Assembly: GCF_013299185.1 (NCBI RefSeq)
Contig: NZ_JAAFKG010000015.1
Location: 1-64,000, forward strand
Direction: 5' to 3'
DNA length: 64,000 bases
Source: Microcoleus sp. bin48.metabat.b7b8b9.023
Lineage (GTDB): Bacteria; Cyanobacteriota; Cyanobacteriia; Cyanobacteriales; Microcoleaceae
Part shown: positions 37,701 to 45,597 of the stretch, one piece after another
Layout: each line of letters opens with the position of its first letter
How positions within the stretch are numbered: position 1 is the first letter of the stretch
Position numbers and translations under genes: made by a program
The notes under the pieces: generated by a model
Told to the model about the DNA's origin: nothing
Database searches by the model: none
What the model saw: the letters and a program-made list of their open reading frames with translations, nothing else

Positions 37701-38517
37701 AATTTTTAGGAGATAGGGCTGCTGGAGTTCTCATTGATTTGCGGTTCTCTATGTCGGCAATTTTTCTCAAAGCTGCCTCGTAATCCTCTTGGAGTAATGA
37801 GGCTTTTTTCAATTCCGGTTCTTGGCAATATGATAGGCTTTGAAAAAGTTGATGCGGGATTCCCTTTTCTGTCAAGAGGTGCAAAGAATCGCCGTTAGAG
37901 TAAAAATTTAAATTGAATTTTTCGGCAATTATAGACAGTGCCTTGGTGGTATAAATAGAAATGTGCTGACCTTCATCTAGGGCATAGTACCACCATTCGC
38001 TGGGCTGCGGATTGTTGGCTGGCAGCAATCTGGTACTGAATAAAATATTGCGAGAATATTTGAAGATTTTTTCGATCTCCGACAGCGGGTTAACAAAATG
38101 CTCAAATACTTCAAATGCTGTGACTAATTCGTAGGGGTAGCTGCTGTTTGCCTCGGCCTCAAATCCTTGTGCAAATATATTTTGGCAATATTTATCATGC
38201 CATGAAAAATCAAATCCTAAATCTCTCATCATCCGAACAAATACACCGTAGCCGCCCCCGTAGTCTAAAAATTTACCGCGGTGATTAAACAAATTAAAAA
38301 TAATATTATTGGCTGCGGTGGAGAACATCGTGCTTCTCGATAACATTCCCACGTCGCTGCTAGCTATGGCTTCAGAATAAGCCTCCTCAAGCCAGTACGG
38401 TTCCTCGGTTTGAACAAATCCGCAATTTGAGCATTGAAAATACTCAACGTTATATTTTTTTAGTACCGTAGCCGCAGCCAAGCTGTTTGTTGGAGAATCA
38501 CAAATATTGCACTTCAT
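31789..38517 (-). CDS. 2242-residue methyltransferase / multi-glycosyltransferase fusion
   Basis: One uninterrupted gene with at least five enzyme domains. (1) 1-270: zinc site C3, C6, C29, C32, then a SAM methyltransferase (FLDYGGGYGVFVRMM). (2) about 275-635: GT4 (KIVIDGVFYQLNSTGIGRVW; EGFGLPVIEAMACGCPV near 546). (3) about 655-890: GT2 (VSAIVSTYNSEKF; NANADDRHRPD near 750). (4) about 920-1150: second GT2 (VSIIIPCYNHANLLREAVES; FLDADDKIHP). (5) about 1410-1770: OGT/SPINDLY-like GT41 (IRVGVLTKHFGAM; GTTSLVDPLEVGLPTVVRDG). A roughly 110-residue repeat, starting LRxIRKQxADxWL, occurs at about 1205, 1827, 1977 and 2129. Such proteins probably build a whole glycan on a surface protein or lipid carrier. 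No internal stops or frameshift are seen. Confidence 0.88.
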   Translation of the reverse strand: MKCNICDSPTNSLAAATVLKKYNVEYFQCSNCGFVQTEEPYWLEEAYSEAIASSDVGMLSRSTMFSTAANNIIFNLFNHRGKFLDYGGGYGVFVRMMRDLGFDFSWHDKYCQNIFAQGFEAEANSSYPYELVTAFEVFEHFVNPLSEIEKIFKYSRNILFSTRLLPANNPQPSEWWYYALDEGQHISIYTTKALSIIAEKFNLNFYSNGDSLHLLTEKGIPHQLFQSLSYCQEPELKKASLLQEDYEAALRKIADIENRKSMRTPAALSPKNLKKIVIDGVFYQLNSTGIGRVWTSLLENWAENGFAKQILVLDRAGTAPKIPGIQYRNVARYDYSQTDADRQMLQQICDEENADLFISTYYTTPLSTRSVFMAYDMIPELMGQNLAHSEWREKHCGIRHASAYIAISENTARDLVKVFPQISSASVAVAHCGIDANFSPADREEIAGFKSKYGIAKPYFLLVGERVGWHGYKNGILFFKAFSQLANKFDFDIVCTGGKPVLEPDLQLYCSGITVRTLQLSDSELRVAYSGAAVLVYPSKYEGFGLPVIEAMACGCPVITCPNGSIPEVAGKAAVYVDADDVGGLVNALREIQKPAVRNSLIAAGLEQAKKFSWSKMAATVSSVLVQVAERSVQPQADPALQSELSNYDTSQPVPSAFKVSAIVSTYNSEKFIRGCLEDLVNQTIYQKGELEIIVIDSNSEQNEGDIAREFQAKYPNIIYCRIPQRETIYAAWNRGIEMSRGRYITNANADDRHRPDALEIMANYLDSQPETALVYGDQLITNVVNDTWVATQAQTRWNWPDFSYGELERRCIVGSGPMWRKSLHEKHGYFRAELTAAGDYEFWLRAGKTENMCRIPEIIGLYYHNEQGLEHGSGRSQQETLKIWNEYGIIRRGIKPATTVPVAISVSQLNAMPYRTPETALVSIIIPCYNHANLLREAVESVVNQTYQNWECIIVNDGSTDDTSNFANYLIQLYPQKALRLIDKPNTGPADSRNIGVQQSSGKFVLFLDADDKIHPKFLEECVEVLAAKPEVGFVYTDVQHFGANCDLVNHGDFDPNKFLRDNQAPATSLFRREIYEQVGGLKKVMKLGCEDWEFWISAYEKGWLGDRLPQPYLYYRQHGDGSSRTQKMAAERAKLDLMRATIVRLHSQLYKPEEVSWSEKVLQQHGNLIADELAQVNTPEQSLASLPQHLGEYQKDQTNQVALAHIRQLRRQLADYFVNLPAEKLETAYSGEAGKAHQMLLNSTIKYEAITDTEQSLIGQLETHLSQGIKTLKDVSYLLAASLYRRADQLLLKYENAAIPNWFVNDYLKFMFAAPTLFQELGEADNYCRYFQGWVSYVHRNIFQNQNSQIWQEIAWFFTQTANFIPLYFNSENLKQVYTKRAEIIEFAMKNRGAAIDCIFPARPANRQKIRVGVLTKHFGAMTETFATLPAFEYLNREQFEIILYAINLDGNKLEQYCQSRADRLVQLPSDLPSQVQTIRADDLDILLVATNITAVTHPISLLAQHRLARVQTTCFNSPVTTGMRHVDYYIAGKLMEPAIEGRAHYREELATVDGLGCCFSYTLEPYTPNLQMTRNSLGISEESVVFISSANLYKLVPELRETWAKILAAVPNSILFLMPFGPSWTNYYPGAAFVNNMQGILAKYGVESQRLRVVKALPNRADVKEVLKLGDVYLDSYPYAGTTSLVDPLEVGLPTVVRDGDTLRSRMGAAVVRSLLMPDLIARDEASYIQLAVNLATNPQLRQQKRQEIVQKMQANPACFDSVAYSGAIAKLFQELFSNWQKSHLEASRSLQNSIPKQPDLGEKLLHNVQLYQRNSSNISAISELRQIRKQIADFWLNVPTENLEATYKSAAGKSYQMLLHSYFQHQAMMEGEQIFLQQLTQISKGLVHPKAVNALLAAMLYFPPGTMRIPDARNRLPHWLIGDYKQVFETEDTVEKESSSDLLAQYIQSPQFVNQLLGCVNLYRIDPSDESVVLELRQIRKQLADFWLIVPPEKLENIYRGEVRKAYQAILNCGLQAQSMTEAEQNFLQQVTEISKGLVHPQAINALLGGMLYFVPGKMRVSDPRTRLPQWLIDDYEKIFEIPFADNQQTIVNQDYLPQFLNQLTAALNLYEIEPTAEMVIADLREIRKQIADLWLKVSGEQLELLYRSDLGKGYKAMLGSGFVNDPLTDTERTVLNALVGELSKGFGMPQAVNYLLAARLFCRAGQLQVQDADSCLPEWLFEDYEQFVGGAVQVAVK

Positions 38518-39015
38518 TTTTTTTTGATTATCTAAATTTACACAATTATTAAAGTGACTGTCTGTATTGGAATGCCGAATATCTCTCGCTCTTAACTCAA
38601 TTTTTAATCTGGCAAAGTGATGGCAATGGGTAGGCTAGACTGTTTTAATGCTGAGGCTTGAAATCTTCGGACGGTTCCTCAACGGTCGATCGTTGTATAT
38701 GAAGAGTGAATAAACAGGAACATCCTACACCAATGCAGCCCTGACTCAGAGATCTTATCAGGAGTCCGTCCCCTCAAGATTACTTCGACTAAAGGCTTGA
38801 CAATTTTTAATTTATGCTATATGTGACTCCTTAGTAAAACACTCCCATCTCCTGACGGCTTTCAGGGCAGTTCGGTTTCCACCACCTCAGACGAGCGATC
38901 GCCCTTGCCGGGATTCCTCACAACACAAAAATAGGTTACAATTACGTTAAGATTGATGAACATAAATAAAAATTCCCAAATCACAGGGACTAAATAATTA
39001 GGAGGATCGACCTCG
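38518..39015. other. intergenic region upstream of ftsH
   Basis: No gene is seen between the divergent fusion gene and ftsH. TTGACA at 38797-38802 is followed by TATATG at 38818, a 15-base spacer, so it is a weak promoter candidate. The ftsH ribosome-binding site AGGAGG lies just before its GTG start. Confidence 0.4.
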
Positions 39016-40854
39016 GTGAATAAACGGTGGAGAAACGCTGGACTGTACGCACTGCTGGCTATTGTAGTCATTGCCCTAGCCACGGCATTTTTTGACAAAC
39101 AGCCCCCTAGTCGGGAAGTTTGGAAGTACAGCCAATTCATTCAGGAAGTCGAAGGCAACAGAGTAGACAAAATAAATATCAGTTCCGATCGCAGCAAAGC
39201 TCTCGTAACGGCTCAAGACGGCAGCAAGGTAATTGTCAATCTGCCTAACGACCCCGAACTGATTAACATCCTGACCAAAAATAAGGTAGATATTTCAGTT
39301 CTGCCCCAAAACGACGAAGGCTTCTGGGTAAAAGCCCTCAGCAGCCTGTTCTTCCCGATCCTGCTCTTGGTGGGACTGTTTTTCCTGGTGCGGCGCGCCC
39401 AAAACGGGCCCGGCAACCAAGCCATGAACTTCGGCAAATCGAAAGCTAGAGTCCAAATGGAGCCTCAAACTCAGGTGACTTTCGGCGACGTAGCCGGCAT
39501 CGAACAAGCCAAGCTAGAACTCGCTGAAGTCGTGGACTTCCTGAAAAATGCCGATCGCTTCACCGCAGTCGGAGCTAAAATCCCCAAAGGCGTGCTGCTA
39601 GTCGGCCCTCCCGGAACAGGCAAAACCTTGCTCGCTAAAGCAGTCGCTGGAGAAGCTGGCGTTCCTTTCTTCTCGATTTCCGGTTCGGAATTTGTGGAAA
39701 TGTTCGTAGGTGTGGGTGCTTCCCGCGTCCGCGACTTGTTTGAACAAGCTAAAACAAACGCTCCTTGTATCGTATTTATTGATGAAATTGACGCCGTAGG
39801 CCGCCAGCGGGGAGCTGGTTTGGGCGGTGGTAACGACGAACGGGAACAAACCCTGAACCAGTTACTGACCGAAATGGACGGTTTTGAAGGCAATACAGGC
39901 ATCATTTTGATTGCTGCTACTAACCGCCCCGACGTGCTGGATGCTGCCTTGCTGCGCCCAGGCCGTTTCGATCGCCAAGTTGTGGTCGATCGCCCCGATT
40001 TCTCCGGCCGCCTGGAAATTCTTAACGTTCACGCCCGCGGCAAAACCTTGTCGAAAGACGTGGATTTGGAAAAAATCGCCCGCCGCACTCCCGGTTTCAC
40101 CGGTGCTGATTTGGCTAACCTGCTCAATGAAGCAGCAATTTTGGCAGCCCGCCGCAATTTGACCGAAGTCTCGATGGATGAAGTCAACGATGCGATCGAT
40201 CGCGTCCTCGCCGGCCCAGAAAAGAAAGACCGCGTGATGAGCGAAAAGCGCAAAACCTTAGTTGCTTACCACGAAGCCGGTCACGCTTTAGTTGGTGCCC
40301 TGATGCCCGATTATGACCCAGTTCAGAAAATCAGCATTATCCCCCGCGGCCGCGCTGGCGGTTTGACTTGGTTCACACCTAGCGAAGATCGCATGGATTC
40401 TGGCTTGTATTCTCGCTCTTACTTGCAAAATCAAATGGCGGTAGCTTTGGGCGGCCGCATCGCTGAAGAGATTGTCTTCGGCGAGGAAGAAGTCACCACC
40501 GGTGCTTCCAATGACTTGCAACAAGTAGCCAGAGTAGCACGCCAAATGGTAACTCGCTTCGGAATGAGCGATCGGCTAGGCCCTGTAGCTCTCGGTCGCC
40601 AACAAGGGAATATGTTCATGGGTCGCGATATCATGGCCGAACGGGACTTTTCTGAAGAAACCGCAGCTACGATCGATGACGAAGTTCGCTTGTTGGTAGA
40701 AGAAGCTTACCGTCGCGCTAAAGACGTGCTCGTCGGCAACCGCCACGTGCTCAACGCCTTGGCAGATATGCTAGTTGACAAGGAAACTGTCGATGCTGAT
40801 GAATTGCAAAATTTGTTAGCTAACAGCGATGTCAAGATGGCGACAATTGCCTAA
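39016..40854 (+). CDS. ftsH: FtsH ATP-dependent zinc metalloprotease
   Basis: A membrane-anchored AAA+ protease that degrades damaged membrane proteins, in cyanobacteria including photosystem II subunits. Two N-terminal helices (about 8-25 and 108-126) flank a periplasmic or lumenal loop. Walker A GPPGTGKT is at 197-204, Walker [13 protein letters not shown] follows, then the second region of homology [20 protein letters not shown] and the zinc site HEAGH at 419-423. The start is GTG with GGAGG nine bases upstream. The N-terminus ([20 protein letters not shown]) resembles the FtsH3 (slr1604) type of Synechocystis, the copy found with FtsH1 or FtsH2; the subtype call is inference. Confidence 0.96.
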   Translation: MNKRWRNAGLYALLAIVVIALATAFFDKQPPSREVWKYSQFIQEVEGNRVDKINISSDRSKALVTAQDGSKVIVNLPNDPELINILTKNKVDISVLPQNDEGFWVKALSSLFFPILLLVGLFFLVRRAQNGPGNQAMNFGKSKARVQMEPQTQVTFGDVAGIEQAKLELAEVVDFLKNADRFTAVGAKIPKGVLLVGPPGTGKTLLAKAVAGEAGVPFFSISGSEFVEMFVGVGASRVRDLFEQAKTNAPCIVFIDEIDAVGRQRGAGLGGGNDEREQTLNQLLTEMDGFEGNTGIILIAATNRPDVLDAALLRPGRFDRQVVVDRPDFSGRLEILNVHARGKTLSKDVDLEKIARRTPGFTGADLANLLNEAAILAARRNLTEVSMDEVNDAIDRVLAGPEKKDRVMSEKRKTLVAYHEAGHALVGALMPDYDPVQKISIIPRGRAGGLTWFTPSEDRMDSGLYSRSYLQNQMAVALGGRIAEEIVFGEEEVTTGASNDLQQVARVARQMVTRFGMSDRLGPVALGRQQGNMFMGRDIMAERDFSEETAATIDDEVRLLVEEAYRRAKDVLVGNRHVLNALADMLVDKETVDADELQNLLANSDVKMATIA

Positions 40855-40856
40855 TT

Positions 40857-40892
40857 GATTTTAGATTTTGGATTTTAGATTTTAGATTTAAT
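40857..40892. repeat. TTTTAGA heptamer tract
   Basis: TTTTAGATTTTGGATTTTAG and following units form a short 7-bp tandem tract right after the ftsH stop codon. A related tract lies at about 45344-45365. Confidence 0.75.
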
Positions 40893-41001
40893 CTAAAGCT
40901 TAAAATCGATAATTGGGGTGCTTCTGGTATTGTCTGGAATCGCCCCGATTTTTTTTGGGGCATACAGGAAGCAGCGGAAAACTGCATTGGAGTAGCAAAC
41001 T

Positions 41002-41364
41002 ATGATCCTCACCGAAGATAGAGCGCGCGAACTTGCACGTGATTGGGTAGAAGCTTGGAATACTCATAACCTCGATCGCATCATGTCGCATTACGCAGAA
41101 GATGTAATTCTGATCTCGCCTGTCGCAGCGCAACTGCTAAACGAACCATCTGGGACAGTGACAGGCAAAGAAGCACTACGAAACTACTTCAAAAAGGGGC
41201 TGGAAGTTTATCCTAACCTCAAGTTTGAGCTGCTCGATGTCATGTGGGGAATTTCCAGTCTTGTCCTGTACTACATCAACCAAAAAGGCACGAAAACAGG
41301 TGAGTTTATGGAAGTCAGTTCAACCGGAAAAGTGACTAAAGTTGTTGCTCATTACAACGGGTAG
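41002..41364 (+). CDS. SnoaL/NTF2-like protein
   Basis: A 120-residue cone-shaped alpha+beta barrel protein. The helix LARDWVEAWNTHNLDRIMSH with YAEDVIL, the loop GTVTGKEALRNYF and the strands FELLDVMWGISSLVLYYINQ match SnoaL-like polyketide-cyclase folds. Members are enzymes or binding proteins; no catalytic pair is certain here. It stands alone. Confidence 0.78.
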   Translation: MILTEDRARELARDWVEAWNTHNLDRIMSHYAEDVILISPVAAQLLNEPSGTVTGKEALRNYFKKGLEVYPNLKFELLDVMWGISSLVLYYINQKGTKTGEFMEVSSTGKVTKVVAHYNG

Positions 41365-41741
41365 AGCGAGGTTCTGCAAATGGCGTTCAACAGTTGACTT
41401 TTGACCGTTGACCGTTGACAGTTTGAGAGCGACCTCTATCTAGAAGTCCGAGGATTGGAGTAATGGATAGTCTGATTTTAATTTCTCCCGATCGGGGAGA
41501 GGCTTTCAACCAATTCTTTCTGGTAATATGGATGGCACAACCGACCGATGCTGAGGCTTTACTTGCTCTAGCCACGGAGTCAAACGCAGTCCACTCGCCT
41601 GTAGTGTAAAAAAAATAACGCAATTTCAACCGCTCTATTTTCAACCCACGGAGGTGGGTTTTATTTGTATAGACGCGGTTTCAACCGCTCGGTATTCCGA
41701 TCTGAACTGTATAGAATTATCTGGGGGCAAAATCAGTTAGC
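41365..41741. other. gene-free region with repeats
   Basis: It contains a GTTGACC heptamer tract (41390-41420), the roughly 100-bp element and one copy of the GGAGGTGGGTTTTATTTGTA / TAGACGCGGTTTC repeat (about 41645-41690). A 48-codon frame from 41463 lacks protein-like features. Confidence 0.6.
41427..41530. repeat. dispersed ~100-bp repeat shared with 31.64 kb
   Basis: GAGAGCGACCTCTATCTAGA through TTTCAACCAATTCTTTCTGG and GTAAT matches, in inverted orientation, the segment around 31640-31740. Both copies lie next to GTTGACA heptamers. Confidence 0.75.
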
Positions 41742-42380
41742 ATGAATCATCAATCATGGTTGACACTACTAAAAAAACACCGGGCGATCGCCGTGATCCG
41801 TTCATCCGAACAGGAAGTCGCTTGGCAGATGGCAAAATCTGTAGCAGCAGGAGGAATCCAATTTATTGAAATTACCTGGAATACCCACAAAGCCGCTGAA
41901 TTAATTTCGCAACTCCGCTCAGAATTGCCCGATTTTACTATTGGTACTGGCACTTTATTACACTTAGAACAGTTGCAGCAAGCCATAGATTGCGGGGCTC
42001 AATTCCTGTTTACTCCGCACACCGATGTAACCATGATTCAAGCAGCAGTTGATGCGAGAGTGCCGATCGTCCCTGGTGCTTTTTCTCCCACAGAAATTAT
42101 GACGGCGTGGCAAGCAGGTGCTACCTGCGTGAAAGTTTTTCCGATCGCGGGTTTGGGAGGCGCTGCTTACCTGAAAAGCCTGCAAGGCCCTCTGGGCGAC
42201 ATTCCTTTGATTCCCACGGGCGGGGTGACGCTGGAAAATGCCAAGGTATTTATTGACGCTGGGGCGATCGCCGTTGGTTTAGCCGGAGACTTATTTCCCA
42301 AACACTTAGTGCAAAATCGAGATTGGCGGGCGATCGTCGAAATTGCCAAAACTCTCACCCAAAACTTAACAACTTGTTAA
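41742..42380 (+). CDS. eda: KDPG/KHG aldolase
   Basis: 2-dehydro-3-deoxy-phosphogluconate / 4-hydroxy-2-oxoglutarate aldolase, the last Entner-Doudoroff step that gives pyruvate and glyceraldehyde-3-phosphate. The Schiff-base lysine is in CVKVFPIAGLG; the substrate and phosphate loops are IEITWNT, IGTGTLL, GAFSPTEI and IPTGGVTLENA. Length (212) is normal. It stands alone; heptamer repeats follow its stop codon. Confidence 0.93.
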   Translation: MNHQSWLTLLKKHRAIAVIRSSEQEVAWQMAKSVAAGGIQFIEITWNTHKAAELISQLRSELPDFTIGTGTLLHLEQLQQAIDCGAQFLFTPHTDVTMIQAAVDARVPIVPGAFSPTEIMTAWQAGATCVKVFPIAGLGGAAYLKSLQGPLGDIPLIPTGGVTLENAKVFIDAGAIAVGLAGDLFPKHLVQNRDWRAIVEIAKTLTQNLTTC

Positions 42381-42421
42381 ACAGTTGACAGTTGACAGTT
42401 GATAGTTGACAGTTGAAGCAT
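42381..42421. repeat. GTTGACA heptamer STRR after eda
   Basis: Five GTTGACA-like units (one GTTGATA) directly follow the eda stop; a further unit occurs at about 42449. Confidence 0.85.
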
Positions 42422-42629
42422 AAGATTTTTAAGATGAAGATTTAAACAGTTGACAGTTGCAGGGTAGCGTATTGGTTTAAAGGGGGTTGATGAGGATCGA
42501 ATTTTGAAAATTTATGCCCAAAATCTTAACATTATGTTGCTAAAATAAGCTGCTCACAATCGCTTGAGATATCCTGTAAATAAGGAGTCCTCCAAAGATA
42601 TAGTTTTCTAGATTCAAGAGGTGTGAGAA

Positions 42630-43151
42630 ATGAAAAGCATTATAAACTCAAATTATTTACGCTGCGCTGGAACTTTTTGTGCCAGTTTCGCGCTGACTCT
42701 GGCTGCTGTCTGTGGCGGTTACACACCTGCAATTGCAGGTCAACAGCGCAACATAATTGCCAATAGAATTATGCAGTTGCAAGAATCCAACCAGCGCTGG
42801 ATTGAAATTGATTTGTCCAGACAAAAGTTAGTAGCTTGGGAAGGCAATAAATCCGTTTACGCTGTCAATGTTTCCACTGGAAAATCATCGACTCCCACCC
42901 GGACGGGAACCTTTGCCATTCAAACCAAACACCGCGTTACTAGAATGACTGGCGATGACTACGACGTGCCCGACGTTCCCTATACAATGTATTACGATGG
43001 AGGTATGGCAATTCACGGCGCTTACTGGCACAATTTGTTTGGCAATCCCGTCACTCACGGCTGCACAAATGTCGCTGTAGATCATGCAAAATGGCTGTTC
43101 AATTGGGCCTCGGTGGGGACGCCTGTAGTGGTGCACAAATCTGAAATTTAA
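42630..43151 (+). CDS. secreted L,D-transpeptidase (YkuD)
   Basis: A 173-residue periplasmic cross-linking enzyme of peptidoglycan. The N-terminus is a signal peptide ending around TPAIA. The YkuD domain begins RWIEIDLSRQKLVAWEGNKS; HGAYWHNLFGNPVTHGCTN carries the catalytic His and Cys145 (HGCTN). Ribosome-binding site GAGGTG lies six bases before the ATG. It is followed by a long hairpin array in the convergent gap with the Hsp70 gene. Confidence 0.92.
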   Translation: MKSIINSNYLRCAGTFCASFALTLAAVCGGYTPAIAGQQRNIIANRIMQLQESNQRWIEIDLSRQKLVAWEGNKSVYAVNVSTGKSSTPTRTGTFAIQTKHRVTRMTGDDYDVPDVPYTMYYDGGMAIHGAYWHNLFGNPVTHGCTNVAVDHAKWLFNWASVGTPVVVHKSEI

Positions 43152-43159
43152 CTAATAGG

Positions 43160-43545
43160 TTCGTAGTGAGGACTTTAGTCCTCAGAAAAGAAAGGACTGA
43201 AGTCCTCACTACGAACCTGGACTTTAGTCCTCAGAAAAGAAAGGACTGAAGTCCTCACTACGAACCTGTAATTAGAAATACACCTTAGAAAAGAAAGGAC
43301 TGAAGTCCTCACTACGAACCTGGACTTTAGTCCTCAGAAAAGAAAGGACTGAAGTCCTCACTACGAACCTGTAATTAGAAATACACCTTAGAAAAGAAAG
43401 GACTGAAGTCCTCACTACGAACCTGGACTTTAGTCCTCAGAAAAGAAAGGACTGAAGTCCTCACTACGAACCTGTAATTAGAAATACACCTTAGAAAAGA
43501 AAGGACTGAAGTCCTCACTACGAACCTATAATTAGAAATACACCT
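43160..43545. repeat. array of 103-bp higher-order hairpin units
   Basis: The unit joins GGACTTTAGTCCTCAGAAAA, GAAAGGACTGAAGTCCTCAC, TACGAACC and a GTAATTAGAAATACACC linker. Linkers recur at 43268, 43371, 43474 (103-bp period) and 43528 (54-bp step). Each half is a hairpin (AGTGAGGACTTTAGTCCTC and its complement). It separates the convergent L,D-transpeptidase and Hsp70 genes. Confidence 0.88.
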
Positions 43546-45134
43546 TAACTTAACTGCACTACTGCTTGCTCCTCTAACAAATTTTGATTGGTTAGCAAAT
43601 CTTCCACAGTAATCCGCAAAAAGCGCTGTTCGTCAACGCGGAAGAAGATTTTGACTCGATCGCTCCCCGGATACCCAGGAGGCGTCAATTGCGCGATACT
43701 GCGAGCTCCCTCTTTGTCATTTAGCGGCTGTACGGATCTTTCGCCCGCGAGTTGGCGAGTAATTAGCCTGTCGCCGTCAAAATAGATCTCCGTCCCACCA
43801 GTTTCCGCTCCCAATTCGCCGATAATTAATTCTATGCTGGGCTGATTTTCCAAAGAAGCTCCCAAGACTAATTCTACTGGTTCGGTCATCGGATAAGACT
43901 GACCGGATTTGATTAAACTGTGCCAACTGTGGCAATTGTCGCGGCGGTTCCAGTAGCGAATGCCGTAACTGTGATAGAGAAAATCTTTGATTTCTATGCC
44001 TTGACTTAATTGTAGGGCGCCTTGGGCGATCGCCTCAAAGGGTTTGTCGCACCGAATTTTTGCCGGATCGAAATATTGCTGCACCCAACGCTGCACCGCT
44101 GGAATTTGGACAGTACCCCCAACGAGCAAAACTGCATTAATGTCGCCAATTTCTAAGCCTTGGCGCCGCGCTTGCTGCAATACTTGATTCATGCACTCGT
44201 CGAGGTTCTCAAAAAACTGATGTTCGGCGAGGATAGATTCAAAGCCCGATCTGTCCAATTCTAATTCGTAACTCTCAAAACTTTCGTCATCAAAATAAAC
44301 CTCAGTCGCATTATTTAGCAAAGATAACTGAATTTTTAACCTTTCTGCCAATCTCGTCGTAATCGGAGATTTTGCCAACTTTTTCGTTTTAACAAAATAG
44401 TCAACCAACCAATTGTCAATATCAGAACCGCCTAAATTTTGTCCGGCTTTAGCCAAAACCCTGGCAACTTTTGTCTTTTGTGCAGAAGATTCAGCTAACA
44501 ACTTTTCGCCCCATTTCAGCAAAAACCCCAAAGGCTTTTTGTTGGCATTAACATCGAGGCGTACCAATGAAATATCGAGAGTGCCGCCGCCGAAATCAAT
44601 CACTAATAGAATTTCGCGATCGGCCAAACCGTAACCCAAAGCAGCCGCCGTAGGCTCATCCAACATCCGCACCTGTTCCACTTGCAGAGATTCAGAAACT
44701 TTACCCAACCAATGGCGGTAAGCTTCAAAACTATCTACCGGCACAGTAAAAACCAAAGAATCTACCGACAAAGGCAGTTCGCGAATTGAGTTCACAATTT
44801 GGCTCAAATACCACTCGCCGACTCGTTCAAAATCAACAATTTGCCCGTCAATTTCCGGCACAAAACCCTGCACAGAAGTGCCAATTCCCCGCTTAAAATT
44901 GCGGAAAAACCGAGAATCTCCACTCAGATCGAGGCCTTTGTCGCGGACTTGCTGACCGAGGATTACTTTACTTTGAGCAGCGTCCTCAACGTAGAGTAAA
45001 CTGGGAATTAGGGGTGGATTTTGAACCGAGATTGCCGACAATCCCGGTAATTTCAAAGTTTCCGGCTGCTGGAGAGCCTGATTCCAGCGAGCGACGACGG
45101 TGTTGCTAGTTCCAAAATCGATTGCGATCGCCAT
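43545..45134 (-). CDS. Hsp70-family (DnaK-like) ATPase, short form
   Basis: A roughly 530-residue actin-fold chaperone relative. The phosphate-1 loop is AIDFGTSNTVVARW, phosphate-2 LLVIDFGGGTLDISLV, and the adenosine motif LLVGGTVQIPAVQRWVQQYF. The C-terminal part is shorter and less hydrophobic than the DnaK peptide-binding domain and lacks a lid and the EEVD-type end. Such proteins are common in cyanobacteria as DnaK paralogues of unknown client. MAIAIDFG (45134) is preferred as start; the frame is open 24 codons upstream. Confidence 0.88.
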   Translation of the reverse strand: MAIAIDFGTSNTVVARWNQALQQPETLKLPGLSAISVQNPPLIPSLLYVEDAAQSKVILGQQVRDKGLDLSGDSRFFRNFKRGIGTSVQGFVPEIDGQIVDFERVGEWYLSQIVNSIRELPLSVDSLVFTVPVDSFEAYRHWLGKVSESLQVEQVRMLDEPTAAALGYGLADREILLVIDFGGGTLDISLVRLDVNANKKPLGFLLKWGEKLLAESSAQKTKVARVLAKAGQNLGGSDIDNWLVDYFVKTKKLAKSPITTRLAERLKIQLSLLNNATEVYFDDESFESYELELDRSGFESILAEHQFFENLDECMNQVLQQARRQGLEIGDINAVLLVGGTVQIPAVQRWVQQYFDPAKIRCDKPFEAIAQGALQLSQGIEIKDFLYHSYGIRYWNRRDNCHSWHSLIKSGQSYPMTEPVELVLGASLENQPSIELIIGELGAETGGTEIYFDGDRLITRQLAGERSVQPLNDKEGARSIAQLTPPGYPGSDRVKIFFRVDEQRFLRITVEDLLTNQNLLEEQAVVQLS

Positions 45135-45206
45135 TGGGCCAAAATACACAGCTACTACGGATTCAATCATCTTATGGTATTTGGAGCCGCAAATGCAAAA
45201 ATCCAA

Positions 45207-45597
45207 TCAAAATGTTCTTGCACGAACATTTTGTTGTTGCCGAAACGGCTTGAGTGGCTGATTGTTCAATTTTGTGCAACTGCATATTTTGGGATGTAAC
45301 AAAGACGCACCACTTTGATAAGCGGCACAAAACTCATACTATTTTAGATTTTAGATTTTAGATTGGGCATGACTGACGGCATCAGAATTTCAGGTTTGGC
45401 TAAAGTTAAATTTTTGTAAAACTGGTATGGCAATTCTAAATCATTTGTGAATTTCTTACTCCCTCCCCTTAATAAGGGGAGGGTTGGGGTGGGGTAAAAA
45501 ACTTTACGACTCCTGCAAGGACTGCTATATCACCTCTGGGAACCGGCCAAGCTTTTACCTTTGATGTCAATCCAAATTTTCAAAGGTGGCGTAAAAA
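45207..45597. other. intergenic region between Hsp70 and CPBP genes
   Basis: Contains the inverted repeat at 45208-45233, a TTTTAGA tract (45344-45365), and a CCCTCCCCTTAATAAGGGG / AGGG repeat at about 45465-45490 of a kind also found at about 903-945. No gene is seen. Confidence 0.5.
45208..45233. promoter_or_regulatory. inverted repeat upstream of the Hsp70 gene
   Basis: CAAAATGTTC, loop TTGCAC, then GAACATTTTG are perfect 10-bp arms. It lies 73 bases before the Hsp70 start. It is not a CIRCE element. Operator or terminator function is unknown. Confidence 0.4.

Noticed and set aside
43152-43544. Possible CRISPR array
   Set aside because: Repeats are contiguous hairpins with a constant linker; there are no unique spacers and no cas genes.
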